Positions 45,661 through 57,323 of a DNA stretch of 64,000 nucleotides are shown here, one piece after another. The stretch comes from Trichostrongylus colubriformis (Eukaryota; Nematoda; Chromadorea; Rhabditida; Trichostrongylidae). Position 1 is the stretch's first letter. Every line of letters starts with the position of its first letter. The notes beneath the pieces were generated by a model that ran no database searches, was not told the origin of the DNA, and saw nothing but the letters and a program-made list of their open reading frames with translations. Location of the stretch: NCBI GenBank assembly GCA_963978905.1, contig OZ022261.1:26471686-26535685 (forward strand), written 5' to 3'. Made by a program: the position numbers and the translations under genes.

Positions 45661-47448
45661 CCATTAAAAAATATTTTCTCAATTTTCATTGCATTTATTT
45701 ATCATTCAGTGCAAAATAATGAAAACTAGCAATAACATAAGTGGAAGGGGGGTCGTATTGAGGCCCCCTTTTGAGGAGGGGGGTCGTATTTTTTGAAAAT
45801 TTTCCTCAACTGGACGCTTGACCCTGGGTGACGGTCCTCGGAGCGGGCACTAAAGAAGCGACAACCATGCTTTCCTACAATACATTGACATACCTCACGG
45901 AGAGGTAGTGCTTAGAGATAAGTAGTTAGCCATGAACACTATTGTTGTCAAACCTTGTAACCCAGGGGTGTCCAATTGTATCTGTACCGAGGTGTCCAAT
46001 TCCCTCACCACGATGCTTGATCCTAAGTCGCCAAAATTCAGCATGAAATATATGACCAGCTTCAGGAGCGCTATAACTATACTACTATAACTATAAATAT
46101 AACTATAATACAGCACGAAAATCTATATCAATGAATGGATCTCCCCCTGCAGCCTTCTGATCGCCGACTCTCACTGACCGTCCACCTCTGCGTGCGCACC
46201 AGCGACCCCCAGCCCGCGTGCTCCTTCCCGCGCCCACTGCGACATTGGGCCCGGATTAGCCCACTGAACGGGGCCACACTCGTGTACCCCGAATACCACT
46301 CCTTTGCATTTATGGCTCCTCCTGCTCAAGCCTAGTTCGAGACAAAACTTCAGGCCTTTCCTTGCGGCATAAATGAGAGCTCAATACAGTATGTAGCTTT
46401 TCATGAGTGTCAATGCATCATTCCACATAGCTCCTCAAACAGGGTATTCCGGTACCTGCAATTTGCAGAAAAACCGCGGGTTTGCGCTACTTGCGCCATT
46501 TTTCAGCAACTTACGAGACCGAATCAGGTACATAATTTCGGATAGTCGTTATTAGTTGTTATGATGGCAGTCCGAACATCGCTACTTCTTCCGATCGCAT
46601 CGCTGCAGTATTGGCAGCAATCCATCGCTCACTGTCCGGACCGCATTCATACTTGGTGACGTCACCGACCTGCAGGGCCGCTCCGGTGAGTTGATCCCGG
46701 CCGTCGCTGAGTTGGGCATGCCCCTTTCCTCCAGTATTGAGCATTACACGTTCTTAAGGCCCCCACCTCGAACGTCAGTACCACCTCTCTGTCAACGTAA
46801 GGAGCACTTCCTGTAAAGGGTTCCTTGACTCATTTTGGTGCACCATTACCGACCTATAAGCAAAAATTGGGCGCGACTTACGCTTTTGTGAAGTGGCCCC
46901 CTCCAACGCACATAGCACCCAAAAGGGTGCCCCAATCAGAAAGGAGTGACTCAGGCGCGGCGATGTTTCTGTCCTAACGACATACACCCCCTTAAAATTA
47001 TCCTGAGCGAGCAACCTGGAGAAAAGCCACAATTGAACAGAACTTGAACTTGACTGCGTCAACTTACCTTGTAAGAGATGGACATCAGCTGCTGTCCTTC
47101 AGAAGGAAGGGATCGGCGGGTCTTTCGAGGAGTGCTTAGACCAGATGGAATCATTGGCATTCGACGCGACCCTCTAGAATTATCTGAAAATGCTGACGGC
47201 GCCATGTATTCCACACAAAAGGAATCGTATATCGCAGCTGTGTGGTTGCAATTCCTGAACAGAACTAGTATTAAATGCTGGTAGTAAAATCAATACAAAT
47301 GTAATACCTTGATTCGTTATAATATACGCCTGAAGTGTTGAATGTATTAGGAAGGGGTGGTGTGGCAAACTGATTCACTGAGTATTCCTCATTCCCCGAA
47401 ACTATACATACAAAACAACATTTGGAATATTTGCAAGGCCCTCTTAAA

Positions 47449-47930
47449 GGCACAGCTCGCGATATATTGTGAGAGTTATCGCACGTATCACAGGAGAAAG
47501 AGGCCCTGGTTTACCCACTAGTGAAAAAAATGAATCAAAATCCTTCACAACTACCAAAAATAAAGCTCCCTGTCATCGGTTCTCGTACGAATATGGGAGA
47601 TTAGAAATGAGTTTTTCGCTCGATGATATCGCGCAAAATGCTACAACATCACCTGTACTTCCCTGTTGAAGCTGCCTTCACTGCTGAAATCGCTGCCTTA
47701 TCTTGTCTTAAGTTTCCTTCTCCACGTAAGAGCCACGTTGGAAATTTGTTCGTCTAAGGCCAGGTGTGATTCGGCTCTGAGGGCGCGGCTCGGCTCAGGT
47801 ATAGCGCGCCTATCGCCGCGAGGATGCACTACCAAGCCACAGCACGGGTGCAGCCTGAGCAGTTATCTAAGGACCTATTTTCCCCAAGCCACTTAACCAC
47901 CAATGTGATTATCGCGTGGTGTGCCTTTAA
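47449..47930. mobile_element. Foldback element, family A, degraded copy
   Basis: The right end ATCGCGTGGTGTGCCTTTAA is intact. The left end reads TTAAAGGCACAGCTCGCGAT. The right arm keeps GCAGCCTGAGCAGTTATCTA, while the left arm has diverged. Confidence 0.75.
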
Positions 47931-48849
47931 ACCACATGTGATACTGGATTCAAGTATGGCTAATAAAAACTGATGTTATAAACTAATTCTAGATCAGCAA
48001 TGAAGGAGATCAATCTGCGATGTAGAAACATAGTGAGAATGATAGATCTCACCCTATTGAATACCTCAAGAAACTCTTCGATACATGCAAATTGCTCGTG
48101 ATGTTGACGCAGAAAAGAATCGAAGTAAGGCAACAAACCAGCGAACAATCGAGGGTCAGCGAAACTGGATCCCGTGGCTTCAGACGTACACCAACCTAGA
48201 ATATTGGTATCAAGATAGAATTCATAAAAATATGCAGCACAACCGAGAGATTAAAATTCGAAAACATTATTACAAGAATAATCACCTCCGTCGAATTTTA
48301 TGAGGGATAAAGTTGAAGCAACAGGAAGCCGTTGGAAGGGATATACGTTTTTTTGATAAGTCGATCGAGGCCATTCAGCGGTTTGGGTTTTTCGTTGAGC
48401 TGACATTCGCTCGTACGCGAGTACTGCGAAAGGCACTTCCAAGAACTATAAAACCAAAAAAAATAACTGAAGCAGTAAGGGCTTTCCGTGCTATCGCGAT
48501 GAGAGGGGGTACCATACTACTTAGCCATTTTTGTTCAAGCTCTGTGCAGAGAGAAGGAACCGCTCCCTTGTCCATAAAGGCTAGTTTGAGCGTGCAAACT
48601 GACCCGCAAGAAACGGGTTCAACATTGTTCGACAATTATAGAATATCCCCTACTGCGATAGCACCAATTCGTGCCTGTACTTTTTTGATCAGAGTTTGAA
48701 CAACCTACACATTGGAGAGGAATCGTAATCCTTGTTCAGTCCGAAGTACAGTATAGTAAAACTCAAAGCCACAACTCTTGAAACAACAATAAAACGAAAC
48801 GAAAAATTAAGAGAATGATGATCAGTTGTTTTGAAAACAGCCTACGACA

Positions 48850-49125
48850 CGCCTATTGACGAAGGAAAAGGCGCGCTTTAGCGCTCCCAACCCTGCCGCA
48901 TCTCCTCGATCGCTCCCATCCTCGCCAACGAGAATCACGTCATCCGGAGGCGGGATCGCTTATCAAGATGGGCGGTTGCGACGTTTCGCGGCGTTTCTAC
49001 AGCTCGGAGGGGCGCTTTTTCATCGGGATTTCGCCACAGATAGCCTTCTTAGGCTTAGGACTACCATGTGAGTGACTTCTTGTAGGGATTTCTCCATTAC
49101 CGCATTACCCCTAATGCTGTCCTTA
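48850..49125 (-). mobile_element. TIR element, family B, half copy with TTAA border
   Basis: On the minus strand the element begins TTAAGGACAGCATTAGGGGT and continues through AAAAAGCGCCCCTCCGAGCT to GAGATGCGGCAGGGTTGGGA. This equals the left half of 15487-16035. The other half is missing. Confidence 0.75.
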
Positions 49126-50327
49126 ACAGACAGCGAGGCAAAGTGGCACGGGGGTGGTACAGAGAAGACGCAGGCAGCGAGGCGAGGTGGCATAGGCGGA
49201 GAAGCAGAGGCCTGCAGCCACGCCCTGCCGCCGGCGTGGCAGGCCCAGCATGTGGTCCCTGTTTGACGTGCAGTGGTCAGAAGGATGGAAAAGTGAACAT
49301 CGTGCTTTTCTTATGACCGTCTTCCCAGTAAGCATCCCCGGTTCCTACAAACCAAATGCTCCGTGAAAACACTCTTTTGCAATTTGGGCCGATCGTGGAA
49401 CGTGACAGTAGAGATGCTTGTTAGTGAAACAGCAGAGGAAGAACAAAATAAAACTGTCGCAAACTCAGGAAATAGAACCCCATTTCCCACTAGTGATACC
49501 CAGACCGTACTTTTGCGTGCTTTGCATCATGAAGGCGGTGATGCGGACGATGTGAGGCCGGCTAGCTATGCCAGCGGGGTGTGGGTTGGGACACACGGAT
49601 TTTGATTTAGGCCCATGACCCTGTGACAGCCTGTGGCCCTTGCCCTATGACATAAATTTGCAATTTGTTCAAGTCACGATGCTCCACTCGCTTTTCACAA
49701 TATTTCCAGAGAAAACTGTTACAGAGAACAGGTTAAGGGATGTGCATGGTCGCCGCGTGACCTGAAGGGCCTACTGATCGTGTGTCCCAACCGTCACCCA
49801 TGACAGCGCTGTTAACTTTACCCCGCCCTCCACAGCTAACTAGCGATATCAGAATAGAGAAGGTGTCTTCACACTTCTGCCTTCTGTCATTAAACCCAAT
49901 GACCGACGCACACGCCGCGCGCCGTAGCCATCAGGGAAAGCCTCCCCGCACACACACACTTACCCCTTTCGTCTGCCCCTCTGGACTGCAGTTGCACCCG
50001 TTGCTCTGCCCGCTCAGCACTAGGTCTCGCACTATTGCCAAGGATGGCGCTAGCATATGGGTGCGTTGAAACATACGCCATGGGAGGTGAATGGACACAA
50101 CTATATTTCTCAAGTGGTGGAAGAAGGATGTCGAGGTAGACGAAGTTTTCCTAGTAGCGCAGAACTACGTTTAATTTTTCACCACGTTCTTCACACTGGA
50201 GCTCATCGACTGCATCGATGGCAAAATCGTGGAGGAGCGGTCCATGTACCCCATTACCCTTCGGCAATCGGAAAACACAGGCTAACACGCCGTCTAGTGA
50301 TATGGACTCTAGGTACCGTTCATCAAG

Positions 50328-50530
50328 GCACACCGGGAGTATAGGTTTCCTCGACAGGGGGTTGTATTTGACCGGAAGGAAGGGGGGGGGGGGGGTCGTC
50401 CCTCCAGAGATCATCGTTAACCACCAGAATCTAAACTTTCAATAAGCAGATGAGAAGCGAAGGGTATCTCGCAGCGCACTCGTATGAAGACATGTGAAAT
50501 AAATATATTTTTCTTCAAGTAAGATTGCAT
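50328..50530. repeat. Dispersed repeat K, copy 2
   Basis: GGGAGTATAGGTTTCCTCGA, a G tract, then CAGAATCTAAACTTTCAATA and AGATGAGAAGCGAAGGGTAT follow the order of 11745-11950. Confidence 0.65.
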
Positions 50531-50550
50531 ATCAACAAAACACCTTGCAT

Positions 50551-50644
50551 CTATACAATCCGGCGACAGCTACAATTTCAGTAGCTGTCGCCGGATTGTA
50601 TAGATTCTACAATATAAGTCAATTTCTTGACTTATATTGTAGAA
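50551..50644. repeat. Two back-to-back perfect hairpins
   Basis: Hairpin 1: 23-nt arm at 50551-50573 and its exact complement at 50581-50603, with a 7-nt loop. Hairpin 2: 18-nt arm at 50605-50622 and its exact complement at 50627-50644, with a 4-nt loop. Both are perfectly paired and only one base separates them. Confidence 0.9.
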
Positions 50645-51150
50645 GTCAAGAAAAGGAAGACCTGGGAGTGCCCTGTCGTTCATGCTCACCGCATCGCTCC
50701 CAGTACGTTCAATCGATCGATGCCTTGCTTGGCGGGCTGCTCACTTGCTCGCAGCCCTCAGAAATTAGCAAACCCATTGGCCACCCTGTGTCGCAACTAC
50801 GTTTTCCTCCTTATATATTTGGCCAGGTACGGTTTTCCTCCATAAACATTAGGCTCAAGAACGTTTGTCCCAGAGCACGACCCACAGCTGACCTTCTGAC
50901 ATCAATCCTCCATACGTGTGTGCAAAGCATACCGAAATGCAGCTCTTTGAAATCATAGTTGGAAATAACCACAAATCCTTGTCAATGACTGTAGCAATGA
51001 CACCACCGATCCCTTTCCTTCTTCCAACTCTGCTCAATCTTTTTATTTCTCGTTATCTCTGCACGCTCCGTGACAAGAGTATAGGTGCTGCCAGCCAATG
51101 CAGATGACGCAACATTTTCTCGAGCTTGGCTTTTGGTTGAAACCTTACAC

Positions 51151-52473
51151 GGAAGGCCCATCAGGTCATGGTGAGCTTTTTCAAAACGGTTTTTTGCATT
51201 TTATAGGGTCACATACATGCAGCAAAAAACCGGTCTCAAATTCGGCTAAATGGATTTGGGAGGCCCAGAAAATGAGTGACAAAGGTTGCTTAGAAAGAAG
51301 CAATTTTGACCAGCTTGCTGCAATGCTTTCCAGCTGCGGCGTTCAGTATATGCATATCAGAAGACTGTCTTCAAACCTACGCCAAAACTACTGCGAAATG
51401 GTTCAAAAATGTAGAAACACTTATGGTAACTGCTAAACGGAGCAAAGAAAGCTGACAGGGGATGCACAGGTTTTCAATTGCAACGGTTGAATGGCCGAGT
51501 GGATAGGAAGATGGGCTGGGATTGGAACGGTGGAGGGGGTGTTTGTGGTTCAAGTCCCATCGACGTTTTCGCTTTTGCATTCTCTTAATTTTCTTTGTCC
51601 AGCGCTATACCATTTGCGCACATGCGAAATGACTGCAATTTTCGTCGCTGGCGAATGTGATCTCATTTGCAAGCTTTCAGTGGTTGAGGTGTTTGGTCCC
51701 TTTGGCGCTCCTAGCATGTGTGCCAGGCGTTTCTGTGCAAAACCAGTGTGATATTCGTGCTCAGGAGACCCAATTAGCCCAAGATACAAAATATTATCCA
51801 ATTGAGATTTTGACCCAAACTCGAGACAGTGGGATGGACATGGGCAGATAGTCACTGGCCTACTTGTACAGACAAACAATTAGCAGCCTTGATTAAATTC
51901 AATGGAACTTGTGTAGAATCGACGCATTCCAAGTGAACTGCACCTAGGGACACCATGCGATGATAAGAGATAACAAATATTCCCTTATATCGCCTATCCA
52001 CCTCCTTTCGTTGAGTGCCCTTTACTATGGCAGTAGTAGTACTAATGGTCGCCCACTTTTTCGAGTCTGGGTCCAAATCACGATTAGGCTGAAAACTTGT
52101 TACCTAGAGTAGTCCGACCCCTCAAGCATGAATATCACACGTACTTTGCGGGAAAACGCCTAGTTCCCCTGTTATGAGCGTTGGCAGGTCCAAACCAATC
52201 ATTCGCTTAGTACGCAAAAATACTGGAGATAGCGGTTCCTTTGTAGAGTAAAAATTGATTTTGCACATATTTTGCACGTATGGTTTTACATGAGTACAAA
52301 TGGATGAAAACTCGCAAAAATTTGTCCTCAGTGGGGACCGAACCATGAACTGTTTTCTGGACCCCCACGACCATTTAGCCAAATTTGAGACCGGTTTTTT
52401 GCTTCATGTATGTGACCCTATTGAATGCAAAAAACCGTTTTGAAAAAGCTCACCATGACCTGATGGGCCTTCC
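51151..52473. mobile_element. TIR element (1.3 kb) carrying a tRNA-like sequence
   Basis: GGAAGGCCCATCAGGTCATG with GTGAGCTTTTTCAAAACGG and GGTCACATACATG at the left are mirrored at the right as CATGACCTGATGGGCCTTCC and its continuation. Arms are about 110 bp. The interior shares GGCTGAAAACTTG and a nearby CATGAATATCACAC block with the 12215-13317 element. No transposase was seen. Confidence 0.75.
51487..51565 (+). other. tRNA-like (Ser/Leu-type) sequence with A and B boxes, degenerate
   Basis: TGGCCGAGTGG (A box, class II tRNA style) and GGTTCAAGTCC (B box) are both near consensus and spaced as in a tRNA with a long variable arm. T-stem and acceptor-stem pairing are poor, so this is likely a pol III-derived relic within the TIR element. 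Confidence 0.45.
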
Positions 52474-53647
52474 TTGTTAGTGGCCCCTCCACGTCCTACT
52501 TTCATACCCCACACCGTCCCTCCCCTCCTTTTCTAGGCTCATCAACGCTCAGGTTGCGAACAGTAAGTGAGGGACTTGATATAACGGCTACTGAAGTCGT
52601 GAACTCGGTTTCGGATGGCTTTTTGGAGCAGATGAGAGGATCGAGACTAAGAAACAAGACGGACTCGATGCAGAATTTCCTTGATGATTGAGCAATTGAC
52701 TACATCCTTCTCCATGACTTCTTGTTTGAAAAGATGCGTTGCTCAATTCTTGAATACCTGAATTCACATGCTGGACTGGAACCAACTATGCAGAAGGCAA
52801 CCACGCGAAGTATGGAATTCACGAAGTGCCTGAGGTGGACATCTTTCCTAAAACCACGCTGCATCCTGACCTGTCGTTTCTGCGCTGCTCGTTGAATATT
52901 CAGCGGCTATCGGGAGGAACCCACCGGCGGCGAGCATGCGGCGGCTGGTCGACGTCCCTAGTAGTACTAATGCGGTTCGGCGGGCAATCGATCAATTGTT
53001 GGCTCTTTCCCGCAAGGGTGTATGGCCTTATTGTGACAAAATGCGACTTTTCCAGATTTCTGGGCAAATAGCTGGCTATGTTCACCTCCTTTAGTAGATC
53101 TCATTCTAGCGAATACATGGGAAAGCCTAGTGAAGAAAATTATGCTTACAGAGAAAGATTTAATGGTCTCAATAATCACATTATCGGGCTGTATATAAGC
53201 TTTGCAATACTATCTCCGAGGAGCTGAGATTTCCTGCGATGTTCAACTAGTTCTACTTCGGTCGCCCCAGCCAGTTCCACTCAATACCAGTGATCATTTC
53301 AACCGCTTCGGTCACTCTGCAGTCCCCTCGCTTCAGCGTCATCGCCACAGATCAGTGAGCTGATAAGCTCGGCAGTCGCCTTGCCAAGAGTTGCATCATA
53401 CGTCAAGCTTCAACCCCCTTCTGACCTCCAGTCAATACCAGCAATGGGCGTGGACACTTCGGCTCCTCTAGAGTCTCATGGCATCAGAAGCGGCACTAAC
53501 TACGCAAGGCTTCGACTAACCTTCGCCAAACCAGTAACCAGACCCCCAGTCAGCTTCTCGCTTCGCGTCGAAAGACTTCAACTCTTCTGTGCATTCTTCT
53601 ACGGACTGCTTACAAACCGGCGAATCTCCGCTGGTGATTAATCTGAT

Positions 53648-53713
53648 ATGCGTTACTGGTGGTGGTTGTTGTATGCGCATTCGTTACACGTGGTGGTTGT
53701 TGTATGCGCATTC
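53648..53713 (+). repeat. Short tandem duplication
   Basis: GGTGGTTGTTGTATGCGCAT followed by TCGTTAC and the same block again; the period is about 33 bp over two units. Confidence 0.7.
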
Positions 53714-54037
53714 GGCCGATACAAAGAATCACAAGAGGTCTTACGTCCACTCTTCTGAAAGCTCACTGAGAAATGTATCAGCTTCGATCGGACACCTTGA
53801 AAATGAGTTACGGTTACCTGTCAGTTTTATCTGCAAACTTCTAGATTCCCCTTTCTTGGACCAATACTCAGCTGACTATTGGAACACAAGAAGACGGAAA
53901 CAATACCGCGAGTGGTTTTCCTTTTCACTTGTGTGATTATGTTTTTCCCTACTATGCGCTGTCAGTTCCTCACCGTTCGAGCATCAGTTTGCCTCGCTCA
54001 TACAGGCAGTGCACGCGCCTGTATAAGCGCCCAATGA

Positions 54038-54276
54038 GGGGTGTGTACCCTTGTGTCAGGATTTCGTACTGCGGCATGTCGCAAGCGAAGCAATGCGAAC
54101 GAGCTAAAGGCGCCATGTGTTGGGTCTGAAGCGATTACTAATCGAATGCGTCTCGCGCCCATAGCATTACCGCGTAATCGTTCTGAGACCCAACTACCGC
54201 GACGCGCATAGCTCTCACACACTGCGTCGCACACCGCTCGTCGCCGTGCGAAATCCTGACATGACGGTACACCCCC
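54038..54276. repeat. Foldback element, family C, intact copy
   Basis: GGGGTGTGTACCCTTGTGTC and CTGACATGACGGTACACCCC ends; core with AGCGATTACTAATCGAATGC and CGTTCTGAGACCCAACTACC. This copy shows the uninterrupted site that is disrupted at 12215. Confidence 0.8.
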
Positions 54277-55124
54277 CAATGTGCCGCGTTTGTGCGGAAT
54301 GGGCAGAGCGTAATTTACAGGGTAGAGACAAGGGACGTGGCATAGCGCATCTATGAGAGAGCGTAGATATCAGGAGAGATGCAGAGCAGGATGACTCACA
54401 TTTGAAACATGTGGCGTGGCAATTCTATGTGAAATAATAAGCAAATAAACCAAAGTGTAAAAATTTATTGTGAAACCAGCAGAAACTTTGTTGAGCAAAC
54501 AACCTACGCAAATCACCTACGTAAAGGGATGTGTGTCAGGACCGCCCAACTAGGTTACCGCACCACGTGAGTTGCATGCGGCGATTGCCTTGGTGGTTGC
54601 GGTTTTATTTGTGCCGCGCCGTGAGGGAAGCATCCGACCCCTCATCTCGTGGCCTGACCTAGTTGGAGTGTCTTGACACACACCTAAAACCAAGTGGTAA
54701 CAGGCGATACATAATGAAGAAGTCGAACATGGCACTGTACATGAAAAGCATAGAATTGTGGGTGGGTGCCAAAGTTGAAATGGAAACCCGAACAATATTA
54801 AAACATTGTTGCAACGATACGTTTGGAAGGAAATCGAACAACAAAGGAAGAACGTGCGAGAAAGTGGACCTGGATTTCGAAAAGGGAACGCCTCCACAAC
54901 TTCGAGATATATGTTGGAAGCATCAGTGAAATATTCAGTTACGGCTACTGCTCAAAATTTGGCTCAACTCTGCCTCTATACGAACAAGATGACCAAAACC
55001 TACTCAGCACAATTCACAGAAAACAGGAAATTTGCATAATGAACATTATTCGAATGAAAGCAAGTTCGGAGAGGAGAACTCCTCCCATCTTTCGGTAGCT
55101 GTGCGGTAGTCACTAACTTCAAAA

Positions 55125-55180
55125 AAATTTACAATGAGGATTGCAATATGAGAAATTTACAATGAGGATAGCTATAAACG
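55125..55180 (+). repeat. Short tandem duplication
   Basis: AAATTTACAATGAGGAT occurs twice with a 28 bp period. Confidence 0.6.
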
Positions 55181-55664
55181 TCCTCAAAGGCACCATCATG
55201 GGTAATCAGTAAAAAGGAGCTGATCTGTGGCGTGACTCGCGTTAAGATAGCGCGCCGTTGAAAATTTATGGTGGCTTCGCTTGGATGCGCCTCGGTGCGA
55301 GGTATGCCTTCGGCGGAGCAGTTGAAGAGGGAATGGCAGCTGGCTTTACCGCCTGCACCGCCCTCCTCAGTGATACAAAGGACGCGAATGCACGTCCTTG
55401 ACAAGGACAATTGTAGAAGCAGGGTCGTACTTCTCATTTCACTCCGTTCTTATCCCATTATTGCACTTATTCTCACCTCTGATTTCAAATTCCACGAGAA
55501 GCCGAAATAGGCTCTATTGATGTTTTAGATGCACTCGGAGGCATAAAGAAGTATACCGATTGATACCGGTTGGTACATGAAGGCTACACCGCAATATCCA
55601 CGATAGTAAAGGAACTTGTGGTACTATCGCAATGGGGTGGAGGAGGAATCTTATAAAAGTCGTA

Positions 55665-56100
55665 CACTCAAAGGAATCGTTCACGAAAGAATGAGCTTTT
55701 ATGTTACCCATATATTTGTGTTGTAATTGCCTGATGTAGGCCACATGTAAAGTTTTACGTGAAAAAAGCGAATCCGGCTAAGATTCAGCATCACAAAGTT
55801 GGCCAGGTAGGTGGGGCCTCCGAGCAAGTGCCCAACCCGTCTCACCGCTGTTGGAGGCGCACTGTAGGAGTAGAAAGTCACGTGAACAGTCCTACCCTTC
55901 TTTTCCAACCAAGGCAGACAACGGGACGGGGTTTTTACTCGGAGGCCCCGCCCACTCGGCCAAAAATTTGGGGAGCTTGTCTTACTCGAATTCCCACTTT
56001 TTGGCGTGAAACTTTGCATGCGGCCCTTATTAGGCAAATACAACATAAGTATAAGGGTGACAAAGTAACTGATTTCTCGTGGACGATTCCTTTGACACCT
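55665..56100. repeat. Foldback element with arms of about 175 bp
   Basis: CAAAGGAATCGTTCACGA at the left is mirrored by TCGTGGACGATTCCTTTG at the right. Pairing continues inward through TGTTGTAATTGCCTGATG/TAGGCAAATACAACA, GTAAAGTTTTACGTG/CGTGAAACTTTGCATG and GGGGCCTCCGAG/CTCGGAGGCCCCGCCC. A 130-codon open frame across it is a by-product of the palindrome. Confidence 0.8.
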
Positions 56101-57058
56101 CTCGGGAATCTCTGGAGGGTTAGTATGCACGCTCCGCAAAATTTTGCCTGAGCCTTTCTGAGGGGAAAGGGTTCCTTAGCACTCTTGGGCTTAGGTAACA
56201 GCGTCTACGGTGAGATGCCCCCTCCCCTTCCCTCACTGCGATGGCACCCACGTTGACACATAAGGGACTGAATTAGAAGCTCAAACGAGTCTCTAGGAAC
56301 CGGACAAGAAATGACAAGAAATAAAACGAGGCAAGCGTTAGTACTGTGAACAGGAGGTAAGCGATCAATAACGATGTAAATTTACTTATACATAAATCAG
56401 AATGATAAATGAAGATATCTCATAAGATTCAGATGCTCTGATTAATTGACCTACAAGCATGGCACGTTCAGAGTTGTGTTAACATTCCGGCCGAATCTCC
56501 TCGTTCGAGGAATAGATGAAAGTTTTCCCTGTGTCAACGTCGAGTACCCGTATGGGAATGTTGCATACAGTGCCCCTGAAGAAGTGTAGTGTCATAGTTA
56601 GTGAAAGTGAAGCGCTGTTGTACTTTAGCTTGAAAACCGCATTAGGAAAAAACCATTTTGTTCTGCGGATGGGATGTGCAATAGGACACACGAATTGGAT
56701 CACCGCACTCGATAAGTGCCCGGCTGCTCATTTCAAAAAAGTCAGCGCGTTGAGAGCTACCACCGCCTTTTCAGGTGACCTGACTCGTGCAATTCGATGG
56801 TCCTAATGCATACGTTTTCTTGAAATCGAATAGAAACTGTGGACATGTAGAAAAATGCATAGCGTTTGATGAAAACAAAAGCACTACGAGTTACGACTCA
56901 CTGTTCTAGGTTCTTGGCCTCATCAGGCGGCTTGTTCCGTTTCTGTCGCCTGAAAATATTTCAAAATGAACAACGTTCATAATTATTAACAATATAGTAT
57001 ACTTTCTTATAGCACAACGCTTTGACTATATGGAGATCAGTGCGTTGATGTTTTGGGG

Positions 57059-57323
57059 TATGTAGTTATGACGGAAAATCGCGTGGCCGCTCGCGGCGAT
57101 CGGCTAAGCGGGTGCGAGTACCAGTGACAGGGCATGGCAGCCTTCAAGCGAGGAAGTGTGGCAGCGGTGGAGGAGGCACGGTGGCATGGGTGCAAGAGGT
57201 AGTGTGGCTTGGGTAGAAGTGCAGGGGTGACACAGCCACGCTCTGTCGGGCTCGCAAGAGCAATCGATTCTGAAGTCGTCCTGATGCCGCCGCGAAGCCA
57301 ATTTTCTGTCATAGGTGCACACA
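57059..57323. repeat. Foldback element, family D, inverted copy
   Basis: TATGACGGAAAATCGCG at the left and GAAGCCAATTTTCTGTCATA at the right are mirrored. The core GGGCATGGCAGCCTTCAAGC is the reverse complement of the core at 6491-6702 and 10968-11199. Confidence 0.7.

Noticed and set aside
50551..50603. Hairpin 1 ends (CTATACAAT/ATTGTATAG) resemble a let-7 precursor base
   Set aside because: The mature let-7 seed GAGGTAG is absent and the arms are perfectly complementary, unlike the bulged precursor.
54806..55039. Frame with SGPGFRKGNASTT, reminiscent of LINE AGFRKGRGT
   Set aside because: No catalytic or flanking reverse-transcriptase motifs follow in any frame.
55759..56151. 130-codon open frame as a gene
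   Set aside because: It lies wholly inside the arms of a foldback element and is matched by an equally long frame on the other strand.
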